From assembly GCA_027627225.1 (NCBI GenBank), contig CM051034.1, positions 9,798,761-9,862,760 on the forward strand: 64,000 nt of DNA, given 5' to 3'. Position 1 is the first letter of the stretch. Every line of letters starts with the position of its first letter. Source of the DNA: Congeria kusceri (lineage: Eukaryota; Mollusca; Bivalvia; Myida; Dreissenidae). This document shows, one piece after another, positions 21,187 through 36,600 of this stretch. The translations under genes were made by a program, and so were the position numbers. The notes below the pieces were generated by a model. It was given only the letters and a program-made list of their open reading frames with translations, was not told where the DNA came from and searched no databases.

Positions 21187-24100
21187 CTGAAATTATGTAT
21201 ACACAATCATCAAAGCACTGAAAAAAACTCATGATAGATTTGAATCGAATGCGTTTTTATATAACGTTGTATATTACACATTTCCAAATACAAGCTCTCC
21301 AATATTCCAATATTCAAAATATCCAAATTCCTACACCAATATATTTATCTGAGCGTAAGATAGTTTATCAAACAACGTCATACACACGACTAGTAGCCTA
21401 TTTGATATTTTAATCAAATTCAAACAAATGGAATGCATAGCTAAACTCATATCAATAAGTTGATGTTGTTGTAAACAACAAATAAAGGCACTGAACGAAC
21501 TTCATTTTGGACTTTTATGGATATGAATCTATTGGGAAATTTTAATAGAAAAAATCTCACACGAACATATTTATCTCAGCGAATGACAGATCATCTAGCA
21601 ACATTACACATACACATGTACGATTATTGTATGCAATTTCTATCAAATAAAATCCCAAGGACTGAAAATGAAGAAACTAGTTTTATTGTATTACATTTTG
21701 ATGCAAGATGTGTTGTTCGAACTCAAGTAGAGCTTGACACCACGACACCATTTCGAGTCATACAACTATCAACGAATAATAGCTATACGAAATACTCTGA
21801 GTTTGAGTCAAAAAAATACTACAAATACACAACATATCTGCAGAACGTACGTGGGCATCGTCTGAGCTGGCGTGGATCTTCAGGATCAAGTCGTTGACCA
21901 TTCTCTCCAGGGCCAGGGTGTCCTGCATCGCCCACAGACCGTTCTGCCAGGTATCGCGCTCCTGTAAACAACGTACACTACAATACAGCGCCATGTCAGT
22001 AAGGCATACAAAGTTGTTGGTTTCCGCTTACCCGACCCCCCTCCCTAATTTTTTCTGCCGACCCTAAAAAAATTGTGCCTTTAAATTATTAACTTTTTCT
22101 GATTTTCGTGAAAAAAAGAGCAGTTTCGCTTATATTGTAAGTTTCTTGCCAGAAAGATCTTTTTTCAATGACCTTATTTATAGTTTCTTTGTTGGGAGGC
22201 GTTGAAACATTTTACATGCAGTCCAAACTACTTAAACTGTGTGGTGAATATGCGGCGAATAAAAAAAATAAAGAAAATAGTTATTTCACCTCCCCTCCTA
22301 GATTTTTTGGAGACGTAAGCGGTAACCAACCATTTATTTTTTTTGGCCTAACTCTACCGGATATATTATGTGACAATTATGTATTATCGTTCTCTTTGAT
22401 TTGCTCATTTGGTATGATTGTGCTATTCCTCCAGTTAGTTTTTTATTATTATTCTTTTCATAAATACCCCAACATTGACACTTACAAAAACGTTTACTAA
22501 TTATTTCCCATTATCAAATAGGCGTTTAGCTGTAATACAAAACCCAAAATATGCGTAAGCTTGAATGTCATTACCAAATAATCATTGCATTTAATATCAT
22601 TGCCATTTAAGCATAACAAATAAGACCATTTTGAAATAAGCATTACTTGTAATTCTAGTATCAAATAAGCATTACAAATAAAAGTATAATACCATTACAG
22701 AAAAAGCAGCGTACCCAATACAATTACAGAAAAAAAGAATGGTATTTAATACCATTGCATTAAAAGCAATAACTTTCTTTTTAAAGAAAACTAATTTATT
22801 AAAAATAAATTAAAGTGTGTAAATGTATCTTTAAATTCCTACTTACCCCACACGAGCTCTTCACGGTGGAGTTCATGGCTTTGGAGGACATGAACAGGCA
22901 GATCTGGAAACACACAACTTTGAATTGTACATTTGCCAATGAGGTTATAGGTTTACCATGCATTCAGGTAAAAAGTGATGCGCATTATCATCACTGAATG
23001 TAGAGCTGCAACGATTCTATCGATAAATCGGTTGTAAATGGCGCAATTCGATTGTCGATGCTAAACCAACCAATTTCGATTCCCAAATCATGTATATTGA
23101 TCATGGCGACGTGGTTGCTGTTATACTGAACTAGCTGTGAAACATTATCACCAATTTTTTCCATTGTTCTCATTTATAGTGATATACGGTATAAGGCACA
23201 TACTTTAATGTTGACATTAACCAATCAATGACATTGACGATAGCAAAACAATCTTTACTATATTGCAAGTCACGACTAATAAATACGCAAAAAACAAGCC
23301 TGTAGAAAGGAAACATAAATCGAATCGAAGTATTCAACTAATTGATGTTTGAAATCGAAATCCAATCGATTCGAGCCATGGATAAATCGCTGCAGCTCTA
23401 TCTCAACGCTTCCGGTAATAAACACAAGAGCGTGGTGGGTATATGCTATGGGAAGTCGGAGACCTAACAATAACTTAAAACAGAGGGCCAAATGGCCCTG
23501 GGTCGCTCACCTGAGTTTCATTAGTCAAACAATTTTCCATGTGTTCGAATTTTATACGGATATGGATATACTGATACGGACTGATGGAAATGCGGCCTGA
23601 ATCATCATGGTTTGAAAAACTTAAGTGACAACAGACATACAAAATTTTGAAGTAGATATTGAAATTGAAGCTTTTTCATCAATTTGACCTAGTGATCTAG
23701 TTTTTCACCCCACATGACCCAGATTCGAACTCGGCCGAGATACCATTGGGACAAATGTTCTGACCAAGTTTCATGAAGATTGGTCAAATAATGTAACTTC
23801 TAGAGTGTTAACAATCTTTTTCTTCAATTTGATATAGTGACCTAGTTTTTGACCCACATGACCCAGATTTAAACTCGGCCGAGATACCATTTAGAAAAAT
23901 GTTCTGACAAAGTTTCATGAAGATTGGGCAAAAAATGTGACTTCTAGAGTGTTAACAAGCTTTTTCTTCAATTTGACCTAGTGACCTAGTTTTTCATCCA
24001 ACATGACTAAGATTCGATCACGACCGAGATATCATTGGGACAAATGTTCTGACCAAGTTTCATGAAGATTGAGCAAAAAATGTGACTTCGAGAGTGTAAA

Positions 24101-27100
24101 CTAGATTTTTCTTCAATTTGATCTAGTGACCTAGGTTTTGACTCCACATGACCCAGATTCGAAATTGGCCGAGATATCATTAGGACAAATGTTCAGACCA
24201 ATTTTCATGAAGATTAGGAAAAAAATGTGACTTCTAGAGTGTTAACAAGCTTTTTCTTCAATTTGACCTAGTGACCTAGTTTTTGACCCCACATGACCCA
24301 GATTCAAACTCGGCCAAAATATAATTGGGAAAAATGTTCTGACCAAGTTTCATGATGATTGGGAAAAAAATGTGACTTCTAGTGTGTTCACAAGCCATAT
24401 AAGAAAAACTGCCCCCCTCTGGCGGTCATGGTTTTCACCGGACCGGAACCATTTTTTAACACGGCCGAGATATCATCAGAACAAAGGTTCTGAGCAAGTT
24501 TCATGTTGATTGGGCAAAAAATGTGACTTCTAGAGTGTTCAAAAGCTTTTCCTAAAGCCATATAAGGAAAACTGACCACCCCCCTGGCGGCCATGTTTTT
24601 CAACGGACCGGAACCATTTTCAAACTCGGCCGAGATATCATAAGAACAAATGTTCTGAGCATGTTTCATATTGATTAGGCAAAAAATGTGACTTCTAGAG
24701 TGTTCACAAGCTTTTCCTATAGCCATATAAGGAAAACTGCCCCGCCCCCTGGCGGTCATGTTTTTCAATGGAGCGGAACCATTTTCGAACTCGGACGAGA
24801 AATCATAAGAACAAAGGTTCTGAGCAAGTTTTATGTTGATTGTGCTCAAATTGTGACTTCTAGAGTTTTCACAAGCTTTTTCTATAGCCATATAAGGAAA
24901 ACTGCCCCGCCACCTGGCGGCCATGTTTTTCAACGGATCGGAACCATTTTCAAACTCGGGTAAGATATCATGAGAACAAATGTTCTCAACAAGTTTCATG
25001 AAGATTGGGCAAAAAATGTGACTTCTAGAGTGTTCACAAGCTTTTTCTTCAATTTGACCTAGTGACCTAGTTTTTCACCCCACATGACCCAGTTTCGAAC
25101 TCGGCCGAAATATCATTGGGACAAATGTTTTGACCAAGTTTCATGAAGATTGGCCAATAAATGTGGCCTCTAGAGTGTTCACAAGGTAAATGTTAACGAC
25201 GAACGACAAACGACGGACGACGGACAAAAGGCTCACCATGAGCACGTATATTCAGGCCTAACTTAAAATTAAGTTTGATTGCCCTTTACCGACCGACCCA
25301 CAAAAAAGCCGCCGACTCAAAAAATGTTATTGGAAAATCAGCGGTAATATTGTAATTTTTTTTTTTGCTTTAAATGTTTTTTTCATTCGCTCATAACTTT
25401 CTTAGGCTAACATTTTGATCATAAGGCGCTTAAACAAGACAGTAAACAGTCGGTTCCCAGTGTACTATTCCGTAATAGCACGTATGGTATGGGCTGATAA
25501 TGGAGGACGATCACACGACAACAAATGTTATATAGAACAAGAATAAACGTTTGTAGTAGGACTGGTATTCTCCCTTGTAAAGGCTAGTTTTAATTATTTA
25601 TCTGTATGAATTAAGCACATGTTTTTATCTGTTCAAGTTATTTTTATTGTTAATCCTGTTAGATTAGAATATATAATATCTTAGTATCTACAATCTAATT
25701 TATATTTACTGTCAGTTTTTTCATATTTTGTACCATCATAAATGTGTTATATATTTGTTGTGTTTACTGTATGTACGGATAAGTTGATCTTCCACTATTG
25801 GAGTTAAAGCTCCGCCAGGAAAAGCCTTTGAGCAATGTATTATTTGGAATTTATATACCACATATATATTTCCCCAGTAAGTTCAGTTGATTAAAATACT
25901 GTTAAAACTGCCGTTTTTTCTTCTATCAGCAGCCCAAATTTTAAATGTGATAACCTTTCTTTCTTAAATTGTCATTTACAAAAAAAAAAAAAAATTATTT
26001 GAGAGGACGGATACATCCGAGTTAACAACATTTCTGATTTTTAGCTTACGTGAGCTATTGGTAGAAAAGACCTCCTGGGGCGTCCGTCGTCCGGCATCCG
26101 TATGTCGTCAACAGTTTGGACTGTTATCGCAATCATGACCTCATTTTATTCAGTCTAGACCTAACTTGCATAGTTTGTGCATGACCATCATATCTCGGAC
26201 GGTATCGATGGTGGGCCAAATGGGACCAGAAACATTAGAGTTATTACCCTCTTTTCAAGAAAAATGCAGACATTGCATTTTTCTAATAAAGTTCTCTTCA
26301 TTTTTCATCTATAATCTATACCAAACTTACGCACTTTGTGTTTGTCAATAAGGACTGAGTAGAAGCCAACAATGGGTCAGATTGGGCCACAAACACAAGT
26401 GTAATGGCATAATTGTGCATGGAGATTGATTTATTTTTTCAATCTTGATCACACTTCCACAGGGTTTGAATGATCTTAAGATCTCAGCACAAGCAGCAAC
26501 TGAGACAGATCAGTTCACGAACACTGGAGTTATTTTCGATTAAATTTGTAAATTAATGCAAAACTGGACTTGATGCAAAAGAGGGACATCATTTTTAACC
26601 AATATGGACCAAACTTGCACAAATTGTCTATGACCATAAGATCTAAAGCGAATTTGAAAATGACAATACACTCCACTCTTTAGAACACGCCAGTAAGCAT
26701 GACATGACCTTTGCACAGCCGCCGCCATTATTTTCAGAACTGCTGCATTAACACTATTCTTCTGAAATTGCCTGCAAAAAGTTGGATACAAGAGATAATT
26801 TACTTCGGTCCTTTCTTGTTTATAACCCAAATTATTTATGAACATTATGGCGTACATTCTCGTATCAATCAAGATGAAAGTAATTGCGATTTTCAAACAA
26901 AGTTACAATTAAAATTTAAATGTCGTCATTCATGTATACAAAGGTCAAAGTCTCGGAATATCAATATAAAATATTCCCCCCCCCTACCGACCCACCTCTA
27001 AAATCTGTGGTCGGTAAATGGCAAACAAACGATTTTTTAATTTAGGCCTCAGTAAAAGTTTATATTTATTTATTTGCATATACGTGCCCCATGCTGATGT

Positions 27101-27518
27101 ATAATTAATATGAAACTGAAAATGGCAACTCGGCTGAAACTTATAATTTGATTCCAGCATTAAACCTTTATATTGTTTCAAAATAGTATTTATGGCTCAA
27201 GTAACAAACATAGTTTTACAAATAGATTTTCTAATAAGTGTCTCATATGCTTAAGTGTCAATTCATAATAATTAAAGTATAATGATTTTCTAGCATACAA
27301 TGCACTCGATATACTGAGTACTCGGAGAGCAAAAAAAACATTCAATCGGAAGAATAGAATAAATAACGTTATTGCGTGATAAATAATCAACAGTGGCACA
27401 TAATGACATTCGCGTGGCGTATCAGTAGGCCAATGCACGATAACAATAATCGGTGAGGAATCCTTGTGTTATCACTGTATCAGATGGTGATAATTTATTG
27501 ATATTATTAGTAGTACCA

Positions 27519-27602
<84 letters not shown>

Positions 27603-30600
27603 CTATTATTATTATATTATTATTTATAGTTATCGACATTGTCATCATCACCATTCTCATAATAACCATCATCATCGTCGTCGTCGTCCTCCTCCTCCTC
27701 CTCCTCCTCATCATCATCATCATCATCATCATAATAATCATCATCATAATCATCATCATAATCATCATCATGACATCATCGTCACCACCATGATAATCTA
27801 CTCAAATTCTCAAAGAACAGAACACTTACGCAAGCGTATTTCCTATCGTCGAATTGGTTGAACTGGTAGATGTCGTCGCAGAGTGTAGAATACTGAAAAT
27901 AAACGCACACTTACAATCAAATATTTTAGTTTTTATTATGTTTAATTTAAGAAATAATTTTCGATTTATCGTTGTGTATCGGTCAATAAACAACGATTTG
28001 GAGTTCTGATGCGTAGGAATTAACCCAAGAGGGCATTATACAAAGTTTATTGTTTATTGGCCGATAAACACAAATAATGAGAAAACTATTTCGATTCTAA
28101 CATGATTTGACCAATATTGTTGAAATTGTAATGAGAAGTACATTTCGCTATGCTCCGCTCACAATCGGGACTTGTTTTTGCGTTGTTTATTGGGTAGTTT
28201 AACGATACATTATCGAGTATCATGTTAGAATATTCTTCTTTCAATAAATGGGCGTGTTTTATGTAGTTGCGAAAAATAGCACGTCTATTTACTACGTTTG
28301 CGGAATAAATGGATCACATGCGCACAAACACATCAAACTTTAAATGAAGTAACTACAAATAATAATTAAGTGTTGTATCCTGCAACACCATATCTGATTC
28401 TATTCCGCAAACTTACAAAATAACATACCCACGTTTATGCGTATGTCTCGGAGCGAGGCGGGAAAAGAGCAAAATAGATCATCCTATCATCCATTAAAGT
28501 GTTGATGTTGAATTTACAATATATGAGGCGTGTCGTGGGAAACCCGGGTTTAATGCATGTGCGTTAAGTGTGGTTCCGGATTAGCCTGTGCAGTCCGCAC
28601 AGACTAATCCAGGACGGCACTTTCCGCTTTTGTGGTATTTTCTGTTTGAAGGAAGTCTCTTCTAAACATAAATCCACTGTATGCGGAAAGTGCCGTCCTG
28701 GATTAGCCTGTGCGGACTGCACAGGATAATCCGGAACCACACTTAACACACATGCTTTAAGCCCGGGTTTCACACGACACGCCTCAAATATAGTAGACAG
28801 CGTAAGCCTTGACTAAGGCGAGTACTCCAGCATCGGGATAACGATTCCACCTGAGTAGCCAAGCATTGTCCGGGTAACCGTGTTATATGGCACTGAACCA
28901 TTAAAGCTTCTTTTTGATAAGTTGAAAATATTACGTTATAATGATGCTTTTCAATAAGCGCAACTGGATCCATTAGATGATGCTTTTGTGGTTGAAATAG
29001 TCCATAAGACTAAGAAAATTTACCAGACCTGGTTCTCGACGAATGACGTCCAATAAACATGTTTCAATCAAAACTGTTTACATACTAACAGTATCATAGA
29101 GCAATGTGTACCAGCCGTACTCACCTGAAGAGTGTTCAAAGTGCAATCTCCCCCGCGTTTGTTGATGTACTCCATAAGACTTGTTGCGTGCGACCTCTCC
29201 TCTTTGGACGCCTCCTCAAACCATTTCGCGAAGCCCGGAAGGGCGACGTCAGAGCGCCCGAAGTACTGGCTCTGGCCACAGACAACGTCAACGAAGTTAG
29301 GCGATTAATTTATACGGGTATGGATAAATAAGGTCATAATGCGACCCTTAGGTTCATGGTCCGCGAAAGGAAAATAGCCGAACTGTTAGATCTATAAGAG
29401 TATGATATTTACATTAAAGTCTGTGAGATCAAATGCAGGACGCTTGTGATTGTAACTGTATGCCCATCCATTGAAAGCCAGAAGGATCTCTCAGCCTTCT
29501 TTGCACGTATGCTGTGACACTTTCTGGCTATCAAGGGACGTGCTATGCTATGGTGATATTAACTGTAAAAAGTATGTTATAAGAGCTGTATAATTGACGA
29601 GGCCAGATGTAAATTTAAGATGGTGTGAACTGCAGAAAGGCAATGGAGTGCATGTGGCTGTACTCACGTATGCCTGGTAGAAGTAGCTGGCTCGCAACTC
29701 GTACGAGATCTGCTGGTTGAGCTGACTGACCATCTTCTCACTCAGAAGCTGCTCCTCGGCTGACAAGAAATACAACAGCAAGTTAACACGGGTGCAAAAG
29801 AGGTACGAGTTTACTTCGGCACGATGGAAATGAAACTACGAGCATACAGCAGCACGATGGCAATGAACTACGAGTTTAAATGCATAAAATGACAAAGAAA
29901 CTACGAGTCTACATGGTCACACTAACAAAGAAACTACGAGATAACATGGTCAAAATGGCAATGAAACTATGAGTCTACATGTTCACACTAACAAAGAAAC
30001 TACGACATAACATAGTCAAAATGGCAATGAAACTACGAGTCTACATGTTCACAATAGCAATGAAACTACCAGTCTACATGTTCACAATGGCAATGAAATA
30101 ACGAGTCTACATGTTCACAATGGCAATGAAACTATGAGACTACATGTTCACAATGGCAATGAAACTACGGATTTACATGATCGCAACGACAATTAAACTA
30201 CGAGTATATAAGTCACAATTGCAATGAAACTATGAGTCTACATGGTCACAATGGCAATGAAACTACGAGTCTACATGATCACAATGTCAATCAAACTACG
30301 AGTATACATGTTCACAATGGCAATGAAACTACGGGTTTACATGATCGCAATGACAATGAAACAACGAGTATATAAGGTCACAATTGCAATAAAACTACGG
30401 TCACAATGGCAATCAAACTACGAGTCTACATGATGACAAAGGCAATCAAACTACGAGTATACATGGTCACAATGGCAATGAAACTACGAGTCGACATGTT
30501 CACAATGGCAATGAAACTACGGGTTTACAAGATAACAAATGCAATGAAACTACGAGTCCACATGTTCACAATGGCAATGAAACTACGAGTCTACATGTTC

Positions 30601-33600
30601 ACAATGGCAATGAAACTACGAGTCTACATGGTCACAATGGCAATGAAAATATCAGCCTACATGGTAACAATGGCAATGAAAATACCAGTCTACATGGTCA
30701 CAAAGGCAATGAAACTACCAATCAACATGGTCCAAATGGAAAAGAAACAACGAGTCTACATGTTCACAATGGCAAAGAAACAACGAGTCTACATGGTCAC
30801 AATGTCAATCAAACTACCAGTATATATGGTCACAATGACAATGAAACTACGAGTCTACATGGTCACAATGGCAATGAAACTACGAGTCCAAATGATCACA
30901 ATGTCAATGAAACTACGAGTTTGCATGTTCACAATGGCAATGAAACTACGAGTCTACATGGCCACAATGTCAATGAAACTACGAGTCTACATAGTCACAA
31001 TGTCAATGAAACTACGGGTTTACATCATCACAATGTCAATGAAACTACGAGTCTAAATGGTCACAATGTCAATGAAACTACGAGCATAACTGGTCACAAT
31101 GTCAATGAAACTACTAGTATGTATGGTCACAATGGCAATTAAACTACCAGTCTACATGGTCAACATGGCAATGAAACTATGAGTCTGCAAGGTCACAATG
31201 GCAATGAAACTACCAATCTACATGGTCACCATGGCAATGAAACGATAAGACTACATGGTCACAATGGCAATGAAACAACCAGTCTACATGGTCACAATGG
31301 CAATTAAACGATGAGTCTGCGTGGTCATAATGGCAAGGAAACTACCAGTCTACATGGTCACAATGGCAATGAAACTATAAGTCTACATGGTCACAATGGC
31401 AATGAAACTACCAGTCTACATGGTCACAATGGCAATGAAACTACGAGTATATATGGTAACAATGGCAATTAAACTACCAGTCTACATGGTCATAATGGCA
31501 ATGAAACTACCAGTCTATATGGTCACAATGGAAATGAAACTACCAGTCTACATGGTCAAAATGTCAATGAAACTACCAGTCTACTTGGTCACAATGGCAA
31601 TGAAACTACGAGTCTACATGGTCACAATGGCAATAAAACTACCAGTCTACATGGTCAAAATGGCAATGAAACTACCAGTCTATATGGTCACAATGGCAAT
31701 GAAACTATCAGTCTACATGTTCACAACGACAATGAAATTACCAATCTATATGGTAACAATGCAATGAAACTACGAGTCTACATGGTCACAATGGTAATGG
31801 AACTACCAGTCTACATAGTCACAATGTCAATGAAACTACCGGTCTACATGGTCACAATGGCAATGAAACTACCAGTCTAAATGGTCACAATGGCAATGAA
31901 ACTATGAGTCTGCATGGTCACAATGGCAATTAAACTACCAGTGTACATGGTCACAATGGCAATGAAACAATGAGTCTACATGGTCCCAATGGCAATGAAA
32001 CTAAAAGTCTACATGGTCACAATGGCAATGAAACTGCGAGTCTACATGATCACAATGGCAATGAAACTACGAGTCTACATGGTCACAATGGCAATAAAAC
32101 TACCAGACTACATGGTCAAAATGGCAATGAAACTACCAGTCTATATGGTCACAATGGCAATGAAACTATCAATCTACATGTTCACAACGACAATGAAATT
32201 ACCAGTCTATATGGTAACAATGCAATGAAACTACGAGTCTACATGGTCACAATGGCAATGGAACTACCAGTCTACATAGTCACAATGTCAATGAAACTAC
32301 CGGTCTACATGGTCACAATGGCAATGAAACTACGGGTCTACGTGGTCACAATGTCAATGAAACTACCAGTCTACATGGTCACAATGGCAATGAAACTACG
32401 GGTCTACGTGGTCACAATGTCAATGAAACTACCAGTCTACATGGTCACAATGGCAATGAAACTACGATTCTACATGGTCACAATGGCAATGAAACTACGA
32501 ATCTACATGGTCACAATGGCAATGAAACTACCAGTCTACATGGTCACAATGGCAATGAAACTACGGGTCTACATGGTCACAATGTCAATGAAACTACCAG
32601 TCTACATGGTCACAATGGCAATGAAACTACGAGTCTACATGGTCACAATGGCAATGAAACTACCAGTCTACATGTTCACAATGGCAATGAAACTACCAGT
32701 CTACATGGTCAAAATGGCAATGAAACTACCAGTCTATATGGTCACAATGGGAATGAAACTACGAGTCTACATGGTCACAATGGCAATGAAACTACGAGTC
32801 TACATGGTCACAATGGGAATGAAACTACCAGTCTACATATTCACAATGGCAATGAAACTACCAGTCTATGAACCTAAATGGTCACAATGGCAATGAAACT
32901 ACAAGTCTGCATGGTCACAATGGCAATGAAACTTCGAGTCTACATGGTCACAATGGCAATGAAACTACGAGTCTACATGGCCACAACGGCAATAAAACTA
33001 CGAGTGTACATGGTCACAATGGCAATGAAACTACGAGTTTACATGGTCACAATGGCAACGAAACTACGAGTTTAAATGGTCACAATGACAATGAAACTAC
33101 GAGTATGTATGGTCACAATGGCAATAAAACTACGAGTGTACATTGTAACAATGGCAATGAAACTACGAGTTTACATGGTCACAATGGCAACGAAAGTACG
33201 AGTTTAAATGGTCACACTGACAATAAAATTACGAGTATACATGGTCATAATGGCAATGAAACTACGAGTACACATGGTCACAATGGCAATGCAACTACGA
33301 GTTTAAATGGTCACAATGACAATGAAACTACGAGTATATATGGTCACAATGGCAATGAAACTACGAGTCTACATGGTCACAACGGCAATGAAACTACGAG
33401 TTTACATGGTCACAATGGCAATGAACTACGAGTTTACATGGTCACAATGTCAATGAAGCTACGAGTTTTAATGGTCACAATGACAATGAAATTACGAGTA
33501 TACATGGTCAAAATGACAATGAAACTGCGAGTAAACATTGTCACAATGGCAACGAAACTACGAGTTAACATGGTCACAATGACAATGAAACTATTGGTAT

Positions 33601-36600
33601 ACGTAGTCACAATGCAATAAAATTACGAGTCTACATGGTCACAATGGCAATGAAACTACGAGTTTACATGGTCACTGTGACATTGAAACTACGGGTGGGC
33701 ACTGACATAATTGGCAATGAAACTACGAGTTGATACTGACACAGTGGCAGTGAAACTACGAGTTAGTTCAGGCATAATGGCAATCAAAGTGCGAGTTGAC
33801 ACAGACATAATGGCAATAAAACCACGAGTTGGCTCTTACATAATGGCAATGAAACCACGAGTTGGCACTGGCATAATGGCAATGAAACTACTAGTTGGCA
33901 CTGACATAATGGCAATAAAACCACGAGTTAGTACTGGCACCATGCAAAACCAAACACCATGAGTTAGTACTGGCATAATGGAAATGAAACTACGAGTTGA
34001 CAATGGCATGATGGCAATGAAACTACGAGTTGGCACTGACATAATGGCAATGAAACCACTAGTTAGTCCTTGCATAATGCCAATGAAACTACGAGTTGGC
34101 ACTGACATAATGGAAATGAAACCACGAGTTAGCACTGGCATAATGGCAATGAAACCACGAGTTGACACTGGCATAATGGCAATGAAACCACGAGTTAGTC
34201 CTTGCATAATGCCAATGAAACTACGAGTTGGCACTGACATAATGGAAATGAAACCACGAGTTAGCACTGGCATAATGGCAATGAAACCACGAGTTGACAC
34301 GGGCATAATGGTAATGAAACAACGAATAAGCACTGACATAATGACAAGGAAACTACGAGTTGGCACTGACGCAATGACAAAATGAAACTACGAATTAGCA
34401 CTGACATAATATAAATGAAACTACGACTTGGCACTGGCCGACTGGCAATTAAACTGCGAATTTATATTGTTGGTTTACGTATTCTACGAATTTACACTGG
34501 TATAGTGGGCATGAAACTAGTTTACAATGGTATCAAGTATGTATACCACTGCAAGTGCACTGGCCTTATGGCAATGGAATAGATTTGGAATTACGGCAAT
34601 TAATATTGGCACTGTCATAAGGACAATGAAATAGATTGGAAATTACGGCAATTAACCGAGTTTACACGGACATAACTGAAATAAAAGTACTGGTTAACAC
34701 GGACATAATGGCAAACAACTGCGAATGTACACGTGATCAAATACATGTACGCTGACGATAAGGTGTTCCTCAGTTCGTGAATAACTTTCTTTATTTTCCG
34801 CCTTATAACCGGAAGTGCTTTATTCCACTTTTGAACCAAAGGTGTATTCAGTATACTAGATCTACACGTAACACGTATACATGAAAGACTACTTTTAAAT
34901 ACTGTCAGTAACATGGAATGTAATAGTCGGTATGCCAAATACCAAATAGTGACCTGACCCCCCAAAATAGTATGCACCAAATGCTTTTGCATAAAATGGT
35001 TCTTTAACATGTTCCTTCTAAGAAACCAAATGATGCAACTTTGTCATCATTGAGCATTTTGATATATTCAAGATGGCTTCCAAGATGGCTGCCAAGATTG
35101 CGGCCGAAATTTTAAAAATAGACATCTGTCCTTTAAATTACATGAAAATTAGAGAAAACAAAAACATTTTGAGCATATGCATTGTGTTTATTGTTTGCAA
35201 CACCATGAACTTTTTTTTTTCAAAATTTTAAGCCAAACAACAGTTGAAAAATCCAAAAATAGCCGACAAAATAGCTTCCGAAATTTATCATTTCTCAAAT
35301 AAAATAGTATTTGTAAAAAGTTTATAGATTTTGAGAACAGAATTAGTGTTTGTATGTTATTTATGAATAATAGAATGAAAGTAATAAAATGAATCCATGT
35401 GATATCAATATTTAGCTCTTTGAATGGCAATTTTTGCAAAAACATTAACTTCATGATTGTCTCCCTTATTAGTTATTTTGTAATAAATTTTCAAGAGTTA
35501 TGTTTTGCAGAGTATATCTTTCCAGCATTATAACAACTAAACAAGACAATTCCTAGCATATTTTGAAGGCAAGTACCAATTACTATTTTATCTGCACCTA
35601 CAAATGCTTAAAGGTGCTAAATCTGGATGTATGGTGTTACTATAAAGTAATGGCGCTGGCGTCAACACATACAATTGACTTCAAAAATTTCAAGAATTTC
35701 ACAAATTCACTCGGAAGAACTGGAAAATCAGATGTAGTAATAATTGATGGATGTGGCATCCTCTGGTCAGTGTATATTCTGGCCTCAAATAGTACTGTAC
35801 AAAATGGCATAACTACTGGTGGTATGTCTTCAACCAACATAACCAATACAACATTAAGAGTAGCACACGAACACACTACGAAGTCAGAAGACTGCAATCA
35901 ATCATAAACTGAATCATACGACACCACTACCGACTCAACATACTGTCCTGACAAACACAGCTATTATTGTCCAACTGAAAGACATGAGCCATGGGGTTAT
36001 ATGGTACGTATGTACCAGGGTTCTCCATTCTGTGTGTGTTAAATTGAAATGAGATCATGATAAAAATCATCATCACCCAGTTGCATTGAATAAACGAATT
36101 TTTATATGAATATAAGAATTTTAAAACTCGATAGACATCAGCAGGAGAGAAGTCTCAGTACCACGAGTAAGCATATTGTGAGGACTGTTCATTTAAAACA
36201 TATTTTCTTGTGGTTACAGGCCTACGATGAAAGTTACATATAGCAAAATGCATAACGGTTGTTAAGATTATTTATCAGCAACAGCGGGAAGTATTTTGGT
36301 AAAACTGTTAACAAAGCCCGTGGACCTTGTGTTTGATGTTTTTTTTGGTATTGTGCACTTTTAATTATAGTTTTAATTACGGATGGGACCGAATATTCGA
36401 ATCTCGGATAATATTCGAATATAAAAAATCGAATACGAATATTCGATTTTCCAATTTATTTCAAGAACAAAATTTCTTTTTAAAAAAAAATGTATTTTTT
36501 TCCATTTTTTTCCAGTTTGATTGCAAAGTTAACATGAAATTCCAGTCGTATTTCCTGCCTAGCAGGTGTGCGGGGGCAGTGTAAGGTTTTTACAACACAT

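Noticed and set aside
24388..24999. 203-codon minus-strand frame with repeated PLKNMAARG segments
   Set aside because: Derived from tandem units of the array element at 23481-25258; frame openness follows the unit length.
30406..33620. Several 120-310-codon frames such as [11 protein letters not shown] and [11 protein letters not shown] repeats
   Set aside because: Products of a 33-bp tandem repeat whose length is divisible by 3. Two frames are open at once and the array is intronic.
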